Assembly: GCA_001664505.1 (NCBI GenBank) | Contig: CP011806.1 | Location: 5,658,793 to 5,722,792 of the forward strand | DNA: 64,000 nucleotides | Reading direction: 5' to 3' | Origin: Acidobacteria bacterium Mor1 | GTDB lineage: Bacteria; Acidobacteriota; Polarisedimenticolia; Polarisedimenticolales; Polarisedimenticolaceae | Shown: piece by piece, positions 26,099 to 35,018 of the stretch | How positions within the stretch are numbered: position 1 is the first letter of the stretch | Layout of the letters: every line of letters begins with the position of its first letter | The notes under the pieces: generated by a model | Database searches by the model: none | What the model was told of the DNA's origin: nothing | Seen by the model: the letters and a program-made list of their open reading frames with translations, nothing else | Translations under genes and position numbers: made by a program

Positions 26099-26919
26099 CG
26101 GCGTCTCCTTCGGATCGTGGGAATCGGTTCGTCGGCGCCCAGGATGCCGCGGCCGAGCCAGCCGCCCCCATCCAGGGTCAGGCATTCGCCGGTCACGTAG
26201 CCGGCAGCGTCGGACAGAAGCCAGGCCGCCGCATCGGCGACCTCTTCGCGGGTCGCGAAGCGGCCCAGCGGGATGCTTTCACGCACCTTCTGTTCAAGCT
26301 CCCGGCTCGGCCACAGCCGGTCGGCGGCGCCGGAGGAATCGAACGGGCCGGGCGCCACGGCGACCACGCGGATCCCGTGCCGGGCCCACTCGACCGCCAG
26401 GGTGCGGGTCATCGCCAGGACTCCCGCCTTGGCGCAGGAGGAATGGACGGTTCCGGGCCCTCCGGTCCAGGCGTAGGTGGCGACGACGTTGAGCATGACC
26501 CCTTCACGCTTGCCTTCGATCATCGAGCGGCCCACGGCCCGGGACATGTTGAAGGTGCCGTTGAGCACGATGTCCACCACCGTGGAGAAGGCTTTCTCGG
26601 GCAGACGTTCGGCGGGGCGGACGAAGTTGCCGGCGGCGTTGTTGACCAGCAGGTCGATCGGGCCGATCGCGGCCTCGACCTCCTTGACCGTGCGGCGGAC
26701 CGCGTGGTGGTCGCGGACATCGCACACCGAGGTGGCGACGGTCCCCGGTCCTTCTCCCGACTCCAGGGCCTGCCTGCCGCTCTCCAGATGCTCCTCGCTG
26801 CGGCTGGCGATGGCCACCGACGCGCCGGCCCGCCGGAGAGCCAGGCCGATCTGGAGGCCGAGCCCGGTGCCGCCGCCGGTGATCAGCGCCCGTTTTCCGC
26901 CGAACTGCTGGGATTCCAT
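26095..26919 (-). CDS. SDR oxidoreductase, 2,4-dienoyl-CoA reductase-like
   Basis: A 274-residue short-chain dehydrogenase. The cofactor motif GGGTGLG is near residue 15 and NNAAGNF near 93. The normal YxxxK is replaced by an S-x-x-K type site (HSSCAKAG), and a tyrosine about a dozen residues earlier (VATYAWTG) takes the position seen in mitochondrial/peroxisomal 2,4-dienoyl-CoA reductases, so a role in degrading polyunsaturated acyl-CoAs is likely. The C-terminus ends in a run of five arginines. The start ATG 26917-26919 follows GGGAGG. It precedes ggt with an ATGA overlap, an unusual pairing. Confidence 0.9.
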
Positions 26920-27000
26920 GCTGAGGATCCTCCCGGTACGCCTTTCTCGGCGCCGGCACGTACTATAAAGCGAGAGATGCCCCAGGCATTGGAGGATGGT

Positions 27001-28029
27001 ATGCAGAGCGATATTTCCCGTCTGGCCGGCCTCGCGCTGGCGGCCCTCGGTCTCCTGTTTTCGACGGCGGCCCTGGCCGAGGGCCAGAGCTTCGAATCCA
27101 GCGGGTTCACGTTCCTCACGGCGGCCTCCGATCAGGCCTACCTGGGAGTGAGGGTCAGTGAGGAGACCGGGCACGCCGAGGGTGGCGCCCGGGTAGATGA
27201 CGTGATTCCCGATTCCCCCGCGGCGGTGGCGGGGCTGCAGAAAGGGGATGTGATCGTCTCCTTCGCCGGCGAGGTGGTTCGCGGGCCGTTGGCCCTGACC
27301 CAGCGGATCCACGCCCGCGAGGTGGGGGACCGGGTCGATCTCCGGATCGTGCGGGATGGAGCGGAGCAGACCCTGGTGGCCGAGCTCGGCGAGCGCCAGG
27401 GCCCCGAGACTTATTTCTTCGGCACCGGGCTCGGCGAGGGGCAGTTCGATTTCGACGTCAAGTGGATCGAGCAGCTCGGGAACCAGTCGGGAGATCTGGC
27501 CGAGACCTATCGGGAGATGGCCGAGCGTTTCGCCGCGAACCATCAGGAGATCGGGAAGGAGATGGCGCAGCGCTGGTCCTTCCAGTTCGACAACCTGACC
27601 GGCAAGCTGGCCCAGACCTACGAACAGGTCGAGCCGAAGGATCTTCACGACGGCGCCTCCCGCCTCTACTTCCGTGTCCTTCACGGCAACATCGAGGCCA
27701 GGCTGGGCCTGGAACTGGTCGACACCACCCCGGAACTGCGGCGCCACCTGGGAGGCCGCGAGGAGGCGGGCCTCCTGGTCAGCCGGGTCGAAGATGAGGG
27801 CCCGGCGGCCGAGGCGGGCCTGCAGGTCGGCGATCTGCTGGTCGCCGCGGCCGGTGCCTCGCTGGGCGACCGGACCGACCTCAACCGGGCCTTCGCGGCC
27901 GAGGAGGTCGAATCGGTCGAGCTGGAGTTGATCCGGGACGGTTCCTCCCGGACCGTGCAGCTCTCGGTGCCCGAACCGGCCGGCGGCCCGCCCAAGTGGC
28001 CGACCCTCCGCGGCAACTCGAAAATCTGA
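27001..28029 (+). CDS. Exported double-PDZ protein (342 aa)
   Basis: A periplasmic protein with a signal peptide (residues 1-26, ending ALA) and two PDZ domains. The first (about 45-130) contains YLGVRVSEET, the loop PDSPAAVAGLQKGDVI and LTQRI. The second (about 235-330) has LGLELVDT, DEGPAAEAGLQVGDLLV and LNRAF. A helical linker of about 100 residues separates them. There is no protease domain, unlike DegP, so it is probably a scaffold or regulator of envelope proteolysis. The start ATG 27001 has GGAGG at 26991-26995; an earlier ATG at 26977 lacks one. Confidence 0.88.
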   Translation: MQSDISRLAGLALAALGLLFSTAALAEGQSFESSGFTFLTAASDQAYLGVRVSEETGHAEGGARVDDVIPDSPAAVAGLQKGDVIVSFAGEVVRGPLALTQRIHAREVGDRVDLRIVRDGAEQTLVAELGERQGPETYFFGTGLGEGQFDFDVKWIEQLGNQSGDLAETYREMAERFAANHQEIGKEMAQRWSFQFDNLTGKLAQTYEQVEPKDLHDGASRLYFRVLHGNIEARLGLELVDTTPELRRHLGGREEAGLLVSRVEDEGPAAEAGLQVGDLLVAAAGASLGDRTDLNRAFAAEEVESVELELIRDGSSRTVQLSVPEPAGGPPKWPTLRGNSKI

Positions 28030-28182
28030 GCCCGGAGCGGCGTTTTCGCCGCCTGGTGACAAGCTCCCGGCGAGGCCGGTTTCCCGCGCAAACATTGCCT
28101 GTTTGCCATGGGAAGCCGGCCTTTTCGTTTGTGCCCCGGGCGGCTACAATCCCCCTTCACCCATCAAGATCGGAGTCAAAGC

Positions 28183-29385
28183 ATGCCTCGCATCTCGAAT
28201 CGGGCCAGCGAGCTGGGGACCGAGAACGCCTTCGTCGTGTTGGGCGAAGTCGGACAGCTTCAGGCCGAAGGCAAGAGCATCGTCTCGTTCTGCATCGGCC
28301 AGCCGGACTTCCCCACGCCGGAGAACATCCAGCAGGCCGCCGTCGATGCCATCAGGGCCGGCCACCACGGCTACACGCCCTCTCCCGGCATCCCCGCCCT
28401 GCGCGAGGCGGTGGCGTCCTTCTTCTCCCGGACCCGCAAGGTGCAGATCGATCCCGAGGATGTCGTCTGCGGCTGCGGCGGCAAGCCGTTCATCGGTTAC
28501 AGCATTCTGTCGACCACCGACTACGGCGCCGGCAACGAGGTGATCTACCCCAATCCGGGGTTCCCGATCTACCGTTCCCAGATCATCGCCAACGGGGCGG
28601 TGCCGGTGGAGCTGCCGCTGCGCGAGGGGCGGGGCTTCGCCTTCGACCTCGACGAGCTGCGCGCACGGGTCAACGAGAAGACCCGGCTGCTGATCCTGTG
28701 TAGCCCCGGGAACCCCACCGGCGGCATCCTGAGCAAGGAAGATCTCGAAGAGGTCGGCCGCATCGTCGCGCCCTACGAGAACCTCTGGATCTACTCCGAC
28801 GAGGTCTACTCCGGCCTGGTCTACGACGGCGAGTTCGAGAGCATCGCCGCCGTCGACGGCATGCTCGAGCGCACCATCATTGCCGACTCGGCCTCCAAGA
28901 CCTACGCGATGACCGGCTGGCGTATCGGCTACTCCGCCAACAAGAAGTTGGCTCCCGCGTTTACCCGCTGGGTCACCAACACCGATTCCTGTCCGGCCCA
29001 CCCCAACCAGTACGCGGTGGTCGAGGCGTTGAACGGTTCCCAGGACAAGGCCCTGCACATGCGGGACGTGTTCCTCGAGCGGCGGGGCCGCATCGTCGAC
29101 GGGCTGAACGCCATCGACGGTTTCGAGTGCCAGCTTCCCGGCGGCGCCTTCTACGTGTGGCCCAACATCACCGAGGCCTGCAAGCTGGTCGGCGCCGAGG
29201 ATAGCGAAGAGCTGCGCAAGCGGTTGCTCTACGAGGCCGGCGTCGCGGTCCTGGCCGACATCCACTTCGGTACCCGGGTGGAAGGGGAGGGGCAGCACAT
29301 CCGCTTCTCCTACGCCAGCTCCTTCGAGGACATCGACGAGGGGCTGAGCCGTATCTCCGATTTCATGAAGAAGAACAAGCGCTGA
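28183..29385 (+). CDS. Class I/II PLP-dependent aminotransferase
   Basis: A 400-residue fold-type I aminotransferase related to the aspartate/aromatic aminotransferases. It has the family SFCIGQPDFPTPENI at about residues 35-50, GYTPSPGIPALREA near 65, CSPGNPTGG near 175, the PLP-binding Lys239 in SASKTYAMTGWRIGY, and the closing IRFSYASSFEDIDEGL. Substrate is not determinable from sequence. The start ATG 28183 has GGAG about 8 nt upstream. The transketolase-like gene follows after 36 nt, suggesting an operon. Confidence 0.93.
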   Translation: MPRISNRASELGTENAFVVLGEVGQLQAEGKSIVSFCIGQPDFPTPENIQQAAVDAIRAGHHGYTPSPGIPALREAVASFFSRTRKVQIDPEDVVCGCGGKPFIGYSILSTTDYGAGNEVIYPNPGFPIYRSQIIANGAVPVELPLREGRGFAFDLDELRARVNEKTRLLILCSPGNPTGGILSKEDLEEVGRIVAPYENLWIYSDEVYSGLVYDGEFESIAAVDGMLERTIIADSASKTYAMTGWRIGYSANKKLAPAFTRWVTNTDSCPAHPNQYAVVEALNGSQDKALHMRDVFLERRGRIVDGLNAIDGFECQLPGGAFYVWPNITEACKLVGAEDSEELRKRLLYEAGVAVLADIHFGTRVEGEGQHIRFSYASSFEDIDEGLSRISDFMKKNKR

Positions 29386-29421
29386 AACGACGCCGTCGAG
29401 CCCGGCGAAGGAGCACAAGCA

Positions 29422-31791
29422 GTGGAAGGCACCAAGGTCCAGGACATGGAAGGGCTGTACGCCCGCGCGGAGCAGGAGTTCGCCGACTGGGAAGTGGTCA
29501 AGGATCTGGTCGACGAGATGATCGATCTGATGCTGAACTACCGGCAGAGCGGTCACCCCGGCGGTTCCCGTTCCAAGGTTCACGGCATGCTTGCGCTGCT
29601 GCTCTCGGGCGCCATGCGTTGGGATGTGATGCGCCCCTGGCGCCCTTACTGCGACCGGTTCGTGCTCAGCGCCGGGCACACGGTTCCGCTGGTCTACGCG
29701 AGCCTCTCGGTGCTCAACGAGTTCATGGCCGCCCGCCACAAGCTGGATGGCGGGGACCGTTTCGCCTTCCCCGACGGCGGCAAGTACGCGCTGCGCTGGC
29801 ACGACCTGCTGGATCTGCGCCGCAACAAGGGGCTCGCGGGCCACGCCGAAATGGAAGGCAAGACCCTGTTCCTCAAGTGGAACACCGGCCCCTCGGGGCA
29901 CGGGATGCCTTCGGCCGCCGGTGAAGCCATGGCGCTGCGCCACGCCGGTGCCGGCGAAGTCAAGGTCTTCGCCTACGAGGGCGAAGGTGGGCTGACGCCG
30001 GGCGCCAGCCACGAGACCAAGAACTCCGCCTGGGGGCTGGGACTCCACAATCTGGTGTTCCTGGTCGACTGGAATGATTTCGGCATCGACGACAACGCGA
30101 TCTCTTCGGTGGTCCACGGCACGCCGACTGATTGGTTCGCCCCCTACGGTTGGCGCATCTCGGGAGCCGAGGAGGGCTCCGAGTGGGCGCCGGTGACCCG
30201 GGCGGTGCTCGAGGCCGCTCGCGGGGACAACCCCGGCGGTGTTCCCTCGATGGCCTGGTTCAAGACCCGCAAGGGCCGCGGATACCTGGTCTACGACAAC
30301 AAGTCCCACGGCGCGGCCCACAAGATGCACAGCGAGAACTTCTGGACCCTGCGCAAGCAGTTCATGGAGAAGTACGGCGTGCAGTACCAGGGGGTCGACG
30401 AGGCGGCACCCTCCGACAAGGAAGCGCTGCGGGCCCAGGCAGAGGCCAACTTCGGCATCGCCATGAGCATCCTCGAGAGCCGCGCCGACACCGTGCGCGC
30501 CATCTCCGACCGCCTGGCGGATCTGGCCGATTCGGTGCCCGACAAGATCGCCTCGGTGACTCTCGACGGAAAGGGCGCGGAGCTGTTCAGCGATCCGAAG
30601 CTCTTCGACTACGAAGGCTACCCGGAATCGATGTGGGCCAAGCCCGGGGACAAGAAGCCCAACCGCGCGGCGCTGGCCACCTGGGGTTCCTGGATCAACA
30701 GCTACGCCAAGAAGCACTACGACCGTCCGCTGTTCCTGGCCTGCTCCGCCGATCTGGCGGAATCGACCAACATCGCCGGTTTCATGAAGCCCTTCGACGA
30801 CTCGGTCGAGGGTTGGGGTTGGTACCAGCGGGACAAGAACCCTCGCGGCACCCTGCTGCCCCAGCAGATCACCGAGTTCACCAACGCCGCGATCTGCGCC
30901 GGTATCGCCTCGGTCAACCTGGCTGACGACCCGATGAAGGGATGGAACGGCTACTGGGCCGGTTGTTCGACTTACGGCTCGTTCTCGTACCTCAAGTACG
31001 GTCCGCTGCGCCTGTTCAGCCAGCTCGCCCAGGATTGCGACCTGCCCGTGGGCAAGGTGCTTTGGATCGCGGGGCACTCCGGCCCGGAAACCGCCGAGGA
31101 CTCCCGGACGCACTTCGGCATCTTCTCGCCGGGTGTGACCCAGCTGTTCCCCGACGGCCACGTGATCGATCTGCATCCCTGGGAGTACAACGAGGTCCCC
31201 GTGGTGCTGGCCGAAGCGTTCAAGCAGGACGCAGCCATCGTCGCCCTGCATCTGACTCGCCCGGCGGTTGAGATCCCCGATCGCCCGAAGCTGGGTATGG
31301 ACTCCCACTATGCGGCGGCCAAGGGCGCCTATCTGATTCGCGACTACAAGCCGGGCCAGCCCAAAATGGGCACCGTGTTCGTCCAGGGCACGATGACCAC
31401 CGCCAACCTGGTGGATGTGTTGCCGCAGATCGAGGAGGCCGGGCTCAACGTCAAGATCGTCGCCGCGATCAGCCCGCAGCTCTTCGCCCTGCAGGACGAA
31501 AGCTACCGCAACCGGATCGCCTCTCCGGCGGACCGGGTCGACGCCATGGTCATCTCCAACCGGTCGCTGCGAGTCAGCCGGGACTGGGTCGAGAACTCGG
31601 TGGTTGCCGACTACTCGATGACCTCGGATTTCGATGATCGCTGGCGCACCGGCGGCAGCGTCGACGAGGTGATCGACGAGGCGCACCTGTCGTCGAAGCA
31701 CATTCTCGAGGGCATCACGAAGTTCGCCCGCGAGCGTGAGCAGCGGCTGTCCCGTCTCAAGGAACGGCTGGAGGCGGCTCTCGCCGACTAG
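29422..31791 (+). CDS. Transketolase-like thiamine-diphosphate enzyme (789 aa)
   Basis: A transketolase-family enzyme expected to move two-carbon units between sugar phosphates. It is about 120 residues longer than E. coli TktA. The sugar-phosphate binding GHPGGS is at residues 44-49. The thiamine diphosphate motif reads GEG (187-189) instead of GDG, with the second metal ligand Asn kept in LVDWNDFGID. The activating glutamate is Glu485 in ITEFTNAAICAGIASVN. LACSADLAEST matches the canonical SADL. The start is GTG 29422 with GGAG upstream. It may define a separate subfamily with different sugar use. A hairpin follows the stop. Confidence 0.88.
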   Translation: MEGTKVQDMEGLYARAEQEFADWEVVKDLVDEMIDLMLNYRQSGHPGGSRSKVHGMLALLLSGAMRWDVMRPWRPYCDRFVLSAGHTVPLVYASLSVLNEFMAARHKLDGGDRFAFPDGGKYALRWHDLLDLRRNKGLAGHAEMEGKTLFLKWNTGPSGHGMPSAAGEAMALRHAGAGEVKVFAYEGEGGLTPGASHETKNSAWGLGLHNLVFLVDWNDFGIDDNAISSVVHGTPTDWFAPYGWRISGAEEGSEWAPVTRAVLEAARGDNPGGVPSMAWFKTRKGRGYLVYDNKSHGAAHKMHSENFWTLRKQFMEKYGVQYQGVDEAAPSDKEALRAQAEANFGIAMSILESRADTVRAISDRLADLADSVPDKIASVTLDGKGAELFSDPKLFDYEGYPESMWAKPGDKKPNRAALATWGSWINSYAKKHYDRPLFLACSADLAESTNIAGFMKPFDDSVEGWGWYQRDKNPRGTLLPQQITEFTNAAICAGIASVNLADDPMKGWNGYWAGCSTYGSFSYLKYGPLRLFSQLAQDCDLPVGKVLWIAGHSGPETAEDSRTHFGIFSPGVTQLFPDGHVIDLHPWEYNEVPVVLAEAFKQDAAIVALHLTRPAVEIPDRPKLGMDSHYAAAKGAYLIRDYKPGQPKMGTVFVQGTMTTANLVDVLPQIEEAGLNVKIVAAISPQLFALQDESYRNRIASPADRVDAMVISNRSLRVSRDWVENSVVADYSMTSDFDDRWRTGGSVDEVIDEAHLSSKHILEGITKFAREREQRLSRLKERLEAALAD

Positions 31792-31804
31792 GTTCGGGGG
31801 GGCT

Positions 31805-31831
31805 GTGGGCCGCGATCCCGTCGCGGTCCAC
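31805..31831 (+). terminator. Hairpin after the transketolase-like gene (possible terminator)
   Basis: An 11-bp stem with one G-U pair (GTGGGCCGCGA with TCGCGGTCCAC) encloses the 5-nt loop TCCCG, 14 nt after the stop codon. There is no downstream T run, so termination is not certain. No other gene lies in the 120-nt gap before the M1 peptidase gene. Confidence 0.4.
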
Positions 31832-31911
31832 ACCCCGCAGCTCCCGGACAGGCCGGCGGCCCGCATCGCGGACTCCTGTATGATTCGCCCAGCTTCTTCT
31901 GGGGGAGTCCG

Positions 31912-34881
31912 ATGCGCCCGGCCTTTCGACTTCTGATCTCCACCGTTGTCGGTCTTGCGTTGCTCACGTGGGGCGCCGAGTTGCGCGCCGAAGGCAGCGC
32001 GCCGGCGCCGCCGAAGGTCGCGGCCCTCGCGGTCGACGCCGGTTCTGCGACGCGGGTCACGGCGGACGGAATTTCCTTCGAGGGAGCGCTGGTAGATCTG
32101 GCCGGCTGGTGGGCTCCGGTCCGCCTGGGCGAGACTCCCGCCGGTGATGTCGTCGGCCACGCCTTCGTGGGGCAGGGACGCTATCGCTACGAATCCTCCG
32201 ATCCCGTCGAGCGCTCCCAGGCCCGGATGTTCACCGGGGCTCCGGCGATCGACCTGACCTTCGACCGGCTCCTCTGGATCGGTCCGCCTCCCGCGGGACT
32301 GGAATCGGGCCCGGGCAAGCCCGAGGTCCCGGTCCGTGAGGATCTCGCCGGGGTCCTGAGCGCCTGGAAGGGTAGCGGCGAGCGAAAGCGGCTGACTGCC
32401 GACGCCGCGCTGACCGCCGACCTCTGGGCCGGCCCGGGAGCCGCCCAGGTGCCGGGCTTCCGATTGCTCTGGGCCGACACCGAACGCTTCGGTTGGTTCT
32501 TTCACGTGCGAGACCGGCGAAGCGACGACGCCGTGCGGGTCGGCCGTTTCGTGCCGATCGACGTCGACGATGTCGACGAGGAGACGATTCGACAGGCCAT
32601 TCGCTGGAGTGAGCGGAATCTCTACGGCGGGGGAGTCGACTACGAGGAGCTCGGCGATCTCGATATCTGGAGCGCCAGGCCCCACGATGCCACCGAATCC
32701 GAGTTGCCCGAACCCCGGCACTATCGCCTGGAAGTCGAGGTCGACGGCAACTCCAAGCTGAACGGCATGGCCGAGATTCAGCTGGCCGCGCTCGCGCCCG
32801 GCGTTCGGGTGGTGGAGTTCCGCCTCGGCCGGGACCTCGAGGTGGAATCGGTATCGACGAACGGCACCGACTTGCGCTGGCGCCGCAAGGGGAGCCGGCT
32901 GGTCGTGCACCTGGGCAACGCCGCGGCACCAGGAGAGCCGAAGATCCAGATTCGCTACGCCGGGTACTACTTCGATCCCAACGGCGAGCTGGACGTCTTC
33001 CCGTTGCGGGGCACGACCGATTGGTACCCTCGGACAGGCCGCATCGACCGCGCGACCTACGATGCGACCTTCCGCTGGCCCAAGAAGTACGAGCTCCTTG
33101 CCGGCGGAGAGTACGTCGACGGTGGTGAGGTCCGGCGTCAACGCTGGGAGCGGCGGTCGCTACGGCACCCGGCCAGTTTCTACACCTTCGAATTCGGCCG
33201 CTACGTGGTGGCCGAGCGGCAGCTCGAGGATCTCAAGATCCGTTTTGCGATCGCCCACTGCAAGCACCATCCGTTGGAGGCCGGGGTTCCGGAGCAATCC
33301 CTGGAGACCATCGCCCAGGCGGTGGAGCTGTACGAAAACCTGTTCGGAGACTATCCGCTCAACGAACTGACTGTCGCTACCGCCCATCGCAACTACTCTC
33401 AGGGCTCCCTCAGCTTCGTCACCTTGTCCCACTTCATCTTCGTGCCCTCCCAGTTCGTCGAGGACAAGGCGCGGCTCCTCGCCGATCGGACCTTCACGAT
33501 CTCCCATGAGGTCGCACACCAATGGTGGGGCGGCAAACTCGGCTGGGCCGGCTACCGGGACCAGTGGCTGAGCGAGGGAATCGCTTCTTACTCGGCGGAG
33601 CTCTTTACCTACCTTCGGCTGGGCCGCAACGACGAGTTCCGCGCCCGTTCCCGGGCCGAGGCGCGGGAAGCATTCCTGCGCTTCGGCAAGAACGGGCGGC
33701 CGCTCGAGTCTCAAGGGCCGATCGTATTGGGTGCCAGGTTGAATTCCAGTGTCGCCGACGCGTATCAGTCGGTGGTGTACGACAAGGGTTACCTGGTCCT
33801 GGCGACCCTGGCCCAGGCGCTGGGTGAAGCGCCTCTGCTGGCCGCCTTGCGCGAGCTGATCGATGCCCACCTGTTCGAGGAGATCGGAAGCGCTCAGTTC
33901 CTCGACGAACTGGCTCAACGCACGGGCAGGGATCTCGCCGCGCTGAAAGCCGCCTTCGTCTACGGCACCGGCGTTCCCGAAGTCGTCTACGACTACGAGA
34001 TCCGGCGTGACGAAGACCTCTGGGTCGTCGAGGGCAGCGCCGAGTCCTGGATCCTCAACCTGGATCGCACCGAAGTGTTCCGTTCCGCCTCCGGGGGCTG
34101 GGGGGTGCGCTCACGCTATGTCGACCGTATCGACGAGCGGCCGGCGATTCTTCCCGTGACCTACGAACTCAACGTCGACACCGAGCAGGGTGAGGCCCGC
34201 GGGCTCGGCGGGCTGATGCTCGAAGGGACCCCGGCACCCTTTTCCATCGACAGCCGGTACAAGCCGATCCACCTCAACCTCGACCATGACGGCCGCACGC
34301 TGGCGGTGTTCCACGACCAGGTAAAGCGGCCCAGCTCGGCGCTGCGCGTCCGGGCCGGGCGACTCGCTCGCCTCGGGAAGCATACGGAGGCGGTCGCCCT
34401 GCTCGAGCGGGCCCTGGAGGCGCCGTTCACCGCCGGCGACCGGCGCAACCAGGGGATGGAGAACGAGCGGGCCAAGGTCCACGCCGAGGCGGAGTACTGG
34501 CGGATCCACATGGATCGCGCCGAGCTGGAGCTGGACCGGGACGACATGGCGGCCGCGACCCGGGCGCTGGAAGCGGCCCAGGCGATTGCCTCGCCGGAGA
34601 CCCGTCGCACCGAGGTGCTCAGCGCCCGGATGCTCGTGGCCAAGGGGGATTACCGCGAGGCCTACAAGATCCTCTCGGAGTGGCTCTACCTGCCGATGCG
34701 CCAGCGGTTCCACCACGATCGGGACCTGCGCTACGGCGTCGTCGGCGACGCCGAGGCCTACGCCCTGCTCGCCATCGCGGCGCACTACAAGGGGCGGGAG
34801 GCGGAGCGGGACCGTGCCATCGAGGAAGCGGGCCGCCGGGGAGCCTTCGGGCTCGATGCCGTGCTGGCCGAGGCGCCCTAG
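31912..34881 (+). CDS. M1-like metallopeptidase with altered GAMEN motif, exported (989 aa)
   Basis: A large exported gluzincin. The signal peptide covers about residues 1-27. The zinc site is intact: His532-Glu533-Val-Ala-His536 with Glu555 eighteen residues later. In place of the aminopeptidase motif GAMEN, 34 residues upstream, is GSLSF (498-502), so the glutamate that binds the free N-terminus is absent. A long unique N-terminal region precedes the M1 domain, and a TPR-like helical part follows (about 810-980). The start is ATG 31912 with GGGGGAG upstream. It probably acts on extracytoplasmic peptides but perhaps not as an aminopeptidase. Confidence 0.9.
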   Translation: MRPAFRLLISTVVGLALLTWGAELRAEGSAPAPPKVAALAVDAGSATRVTADGISFEGALVDLAGWWAPVRLGETPAGDVVGHAFVGQGRYRYESSDPVERSQARMFTGAPAIDLTFDRLLWIGPPPAGLESGPGKPEVPVREDLAGVLSAWKGSGERKRLTADAALTADLWAGPGAAQVPGFRLLWADTERFGWFFHVRDRRSDDAVRVGRFVPIDVDDVDEETIRQAIRWSERNLYGGGVDYEELGDLDIWSARPHDATESELPEPRHYRLEVEVDGNSKLNGMAEIQLAALAPGVRVVEFRLGRDLEVESVSTNGTDLRWRRKGSRLVVHLGNAAAPGEPKIQIRYAGYYFDPNGELDVFPLRGTTDWYPRTGRIDRATYDATFRWPKKYELLAGGEYVDGGEVRRQRWERRSLRHPASFYTFEFGRYVVAERQLEDLKIRFAIAHCKHHPLEAGVPEQSLETIAQAVELYENLFGDYPLNELTVATAHRNYSQGSLSFVTLSHFIFVPSQFVEDKARLLADRTFTISHEVAHQWWGGKLGWAGYRDQWLSEGIASYSAELFTYLRLGRNDEFRARSRAEAREAFLRFGKNGRPLESQGPIVLGARLNSSVADAYQSVVYDKGYLVLATLAQALGEAPLLAALRELIDAHLFEEIGSAQFLDELAQRTGRDLAALKAAFVYGTGVPEVVYDYEIRRDEDLWVVEGSAESWILNLDRTEVFRSASGGWGVRSRYVDRIDERPAILPVTYELNVDTEQGEARGLGGLMLEGTPAPFSIDSRYKPIHLNLDHDGRTLAVFHDQVKRPSSALRVRAGRLARLGKHTEAVALLERALEAPFTAGDRRNQGMENERAKVHAEAEYWRIHMDRAELELDRDDMAAATRALEAAQAIASPETRRTEVLSARMLVAKGDYREAYKILSEWLYLPMRQRFHHDRDLRYGVVGDAEAYALLAIAAHYKGREAERDRAIEEAGRRGAFGLDAVLAEAP

Positions 34882-35018
34882 CCCTGCGGCCCTTCGTCGG
34901 CTGATCCCGTTGATCTCCGCCGGATTTCTCCACGGAGCATGGTCGCTGGTCCGGTTTGGCCGTACAGCTACAAGGGCCCCGTCCGGGGCGTGCAAGGCAT
35001 CGAGTCGAGGGGGAATCG

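Noticed and set aside
28144..33141. A 1665-codon open frame on the minus strand
   Set aside because: It is antisense to the aminotransferase, transketolase and M1 genes, has no family resemblance, and is the expected by-product of strong GC bias at third codon positions.
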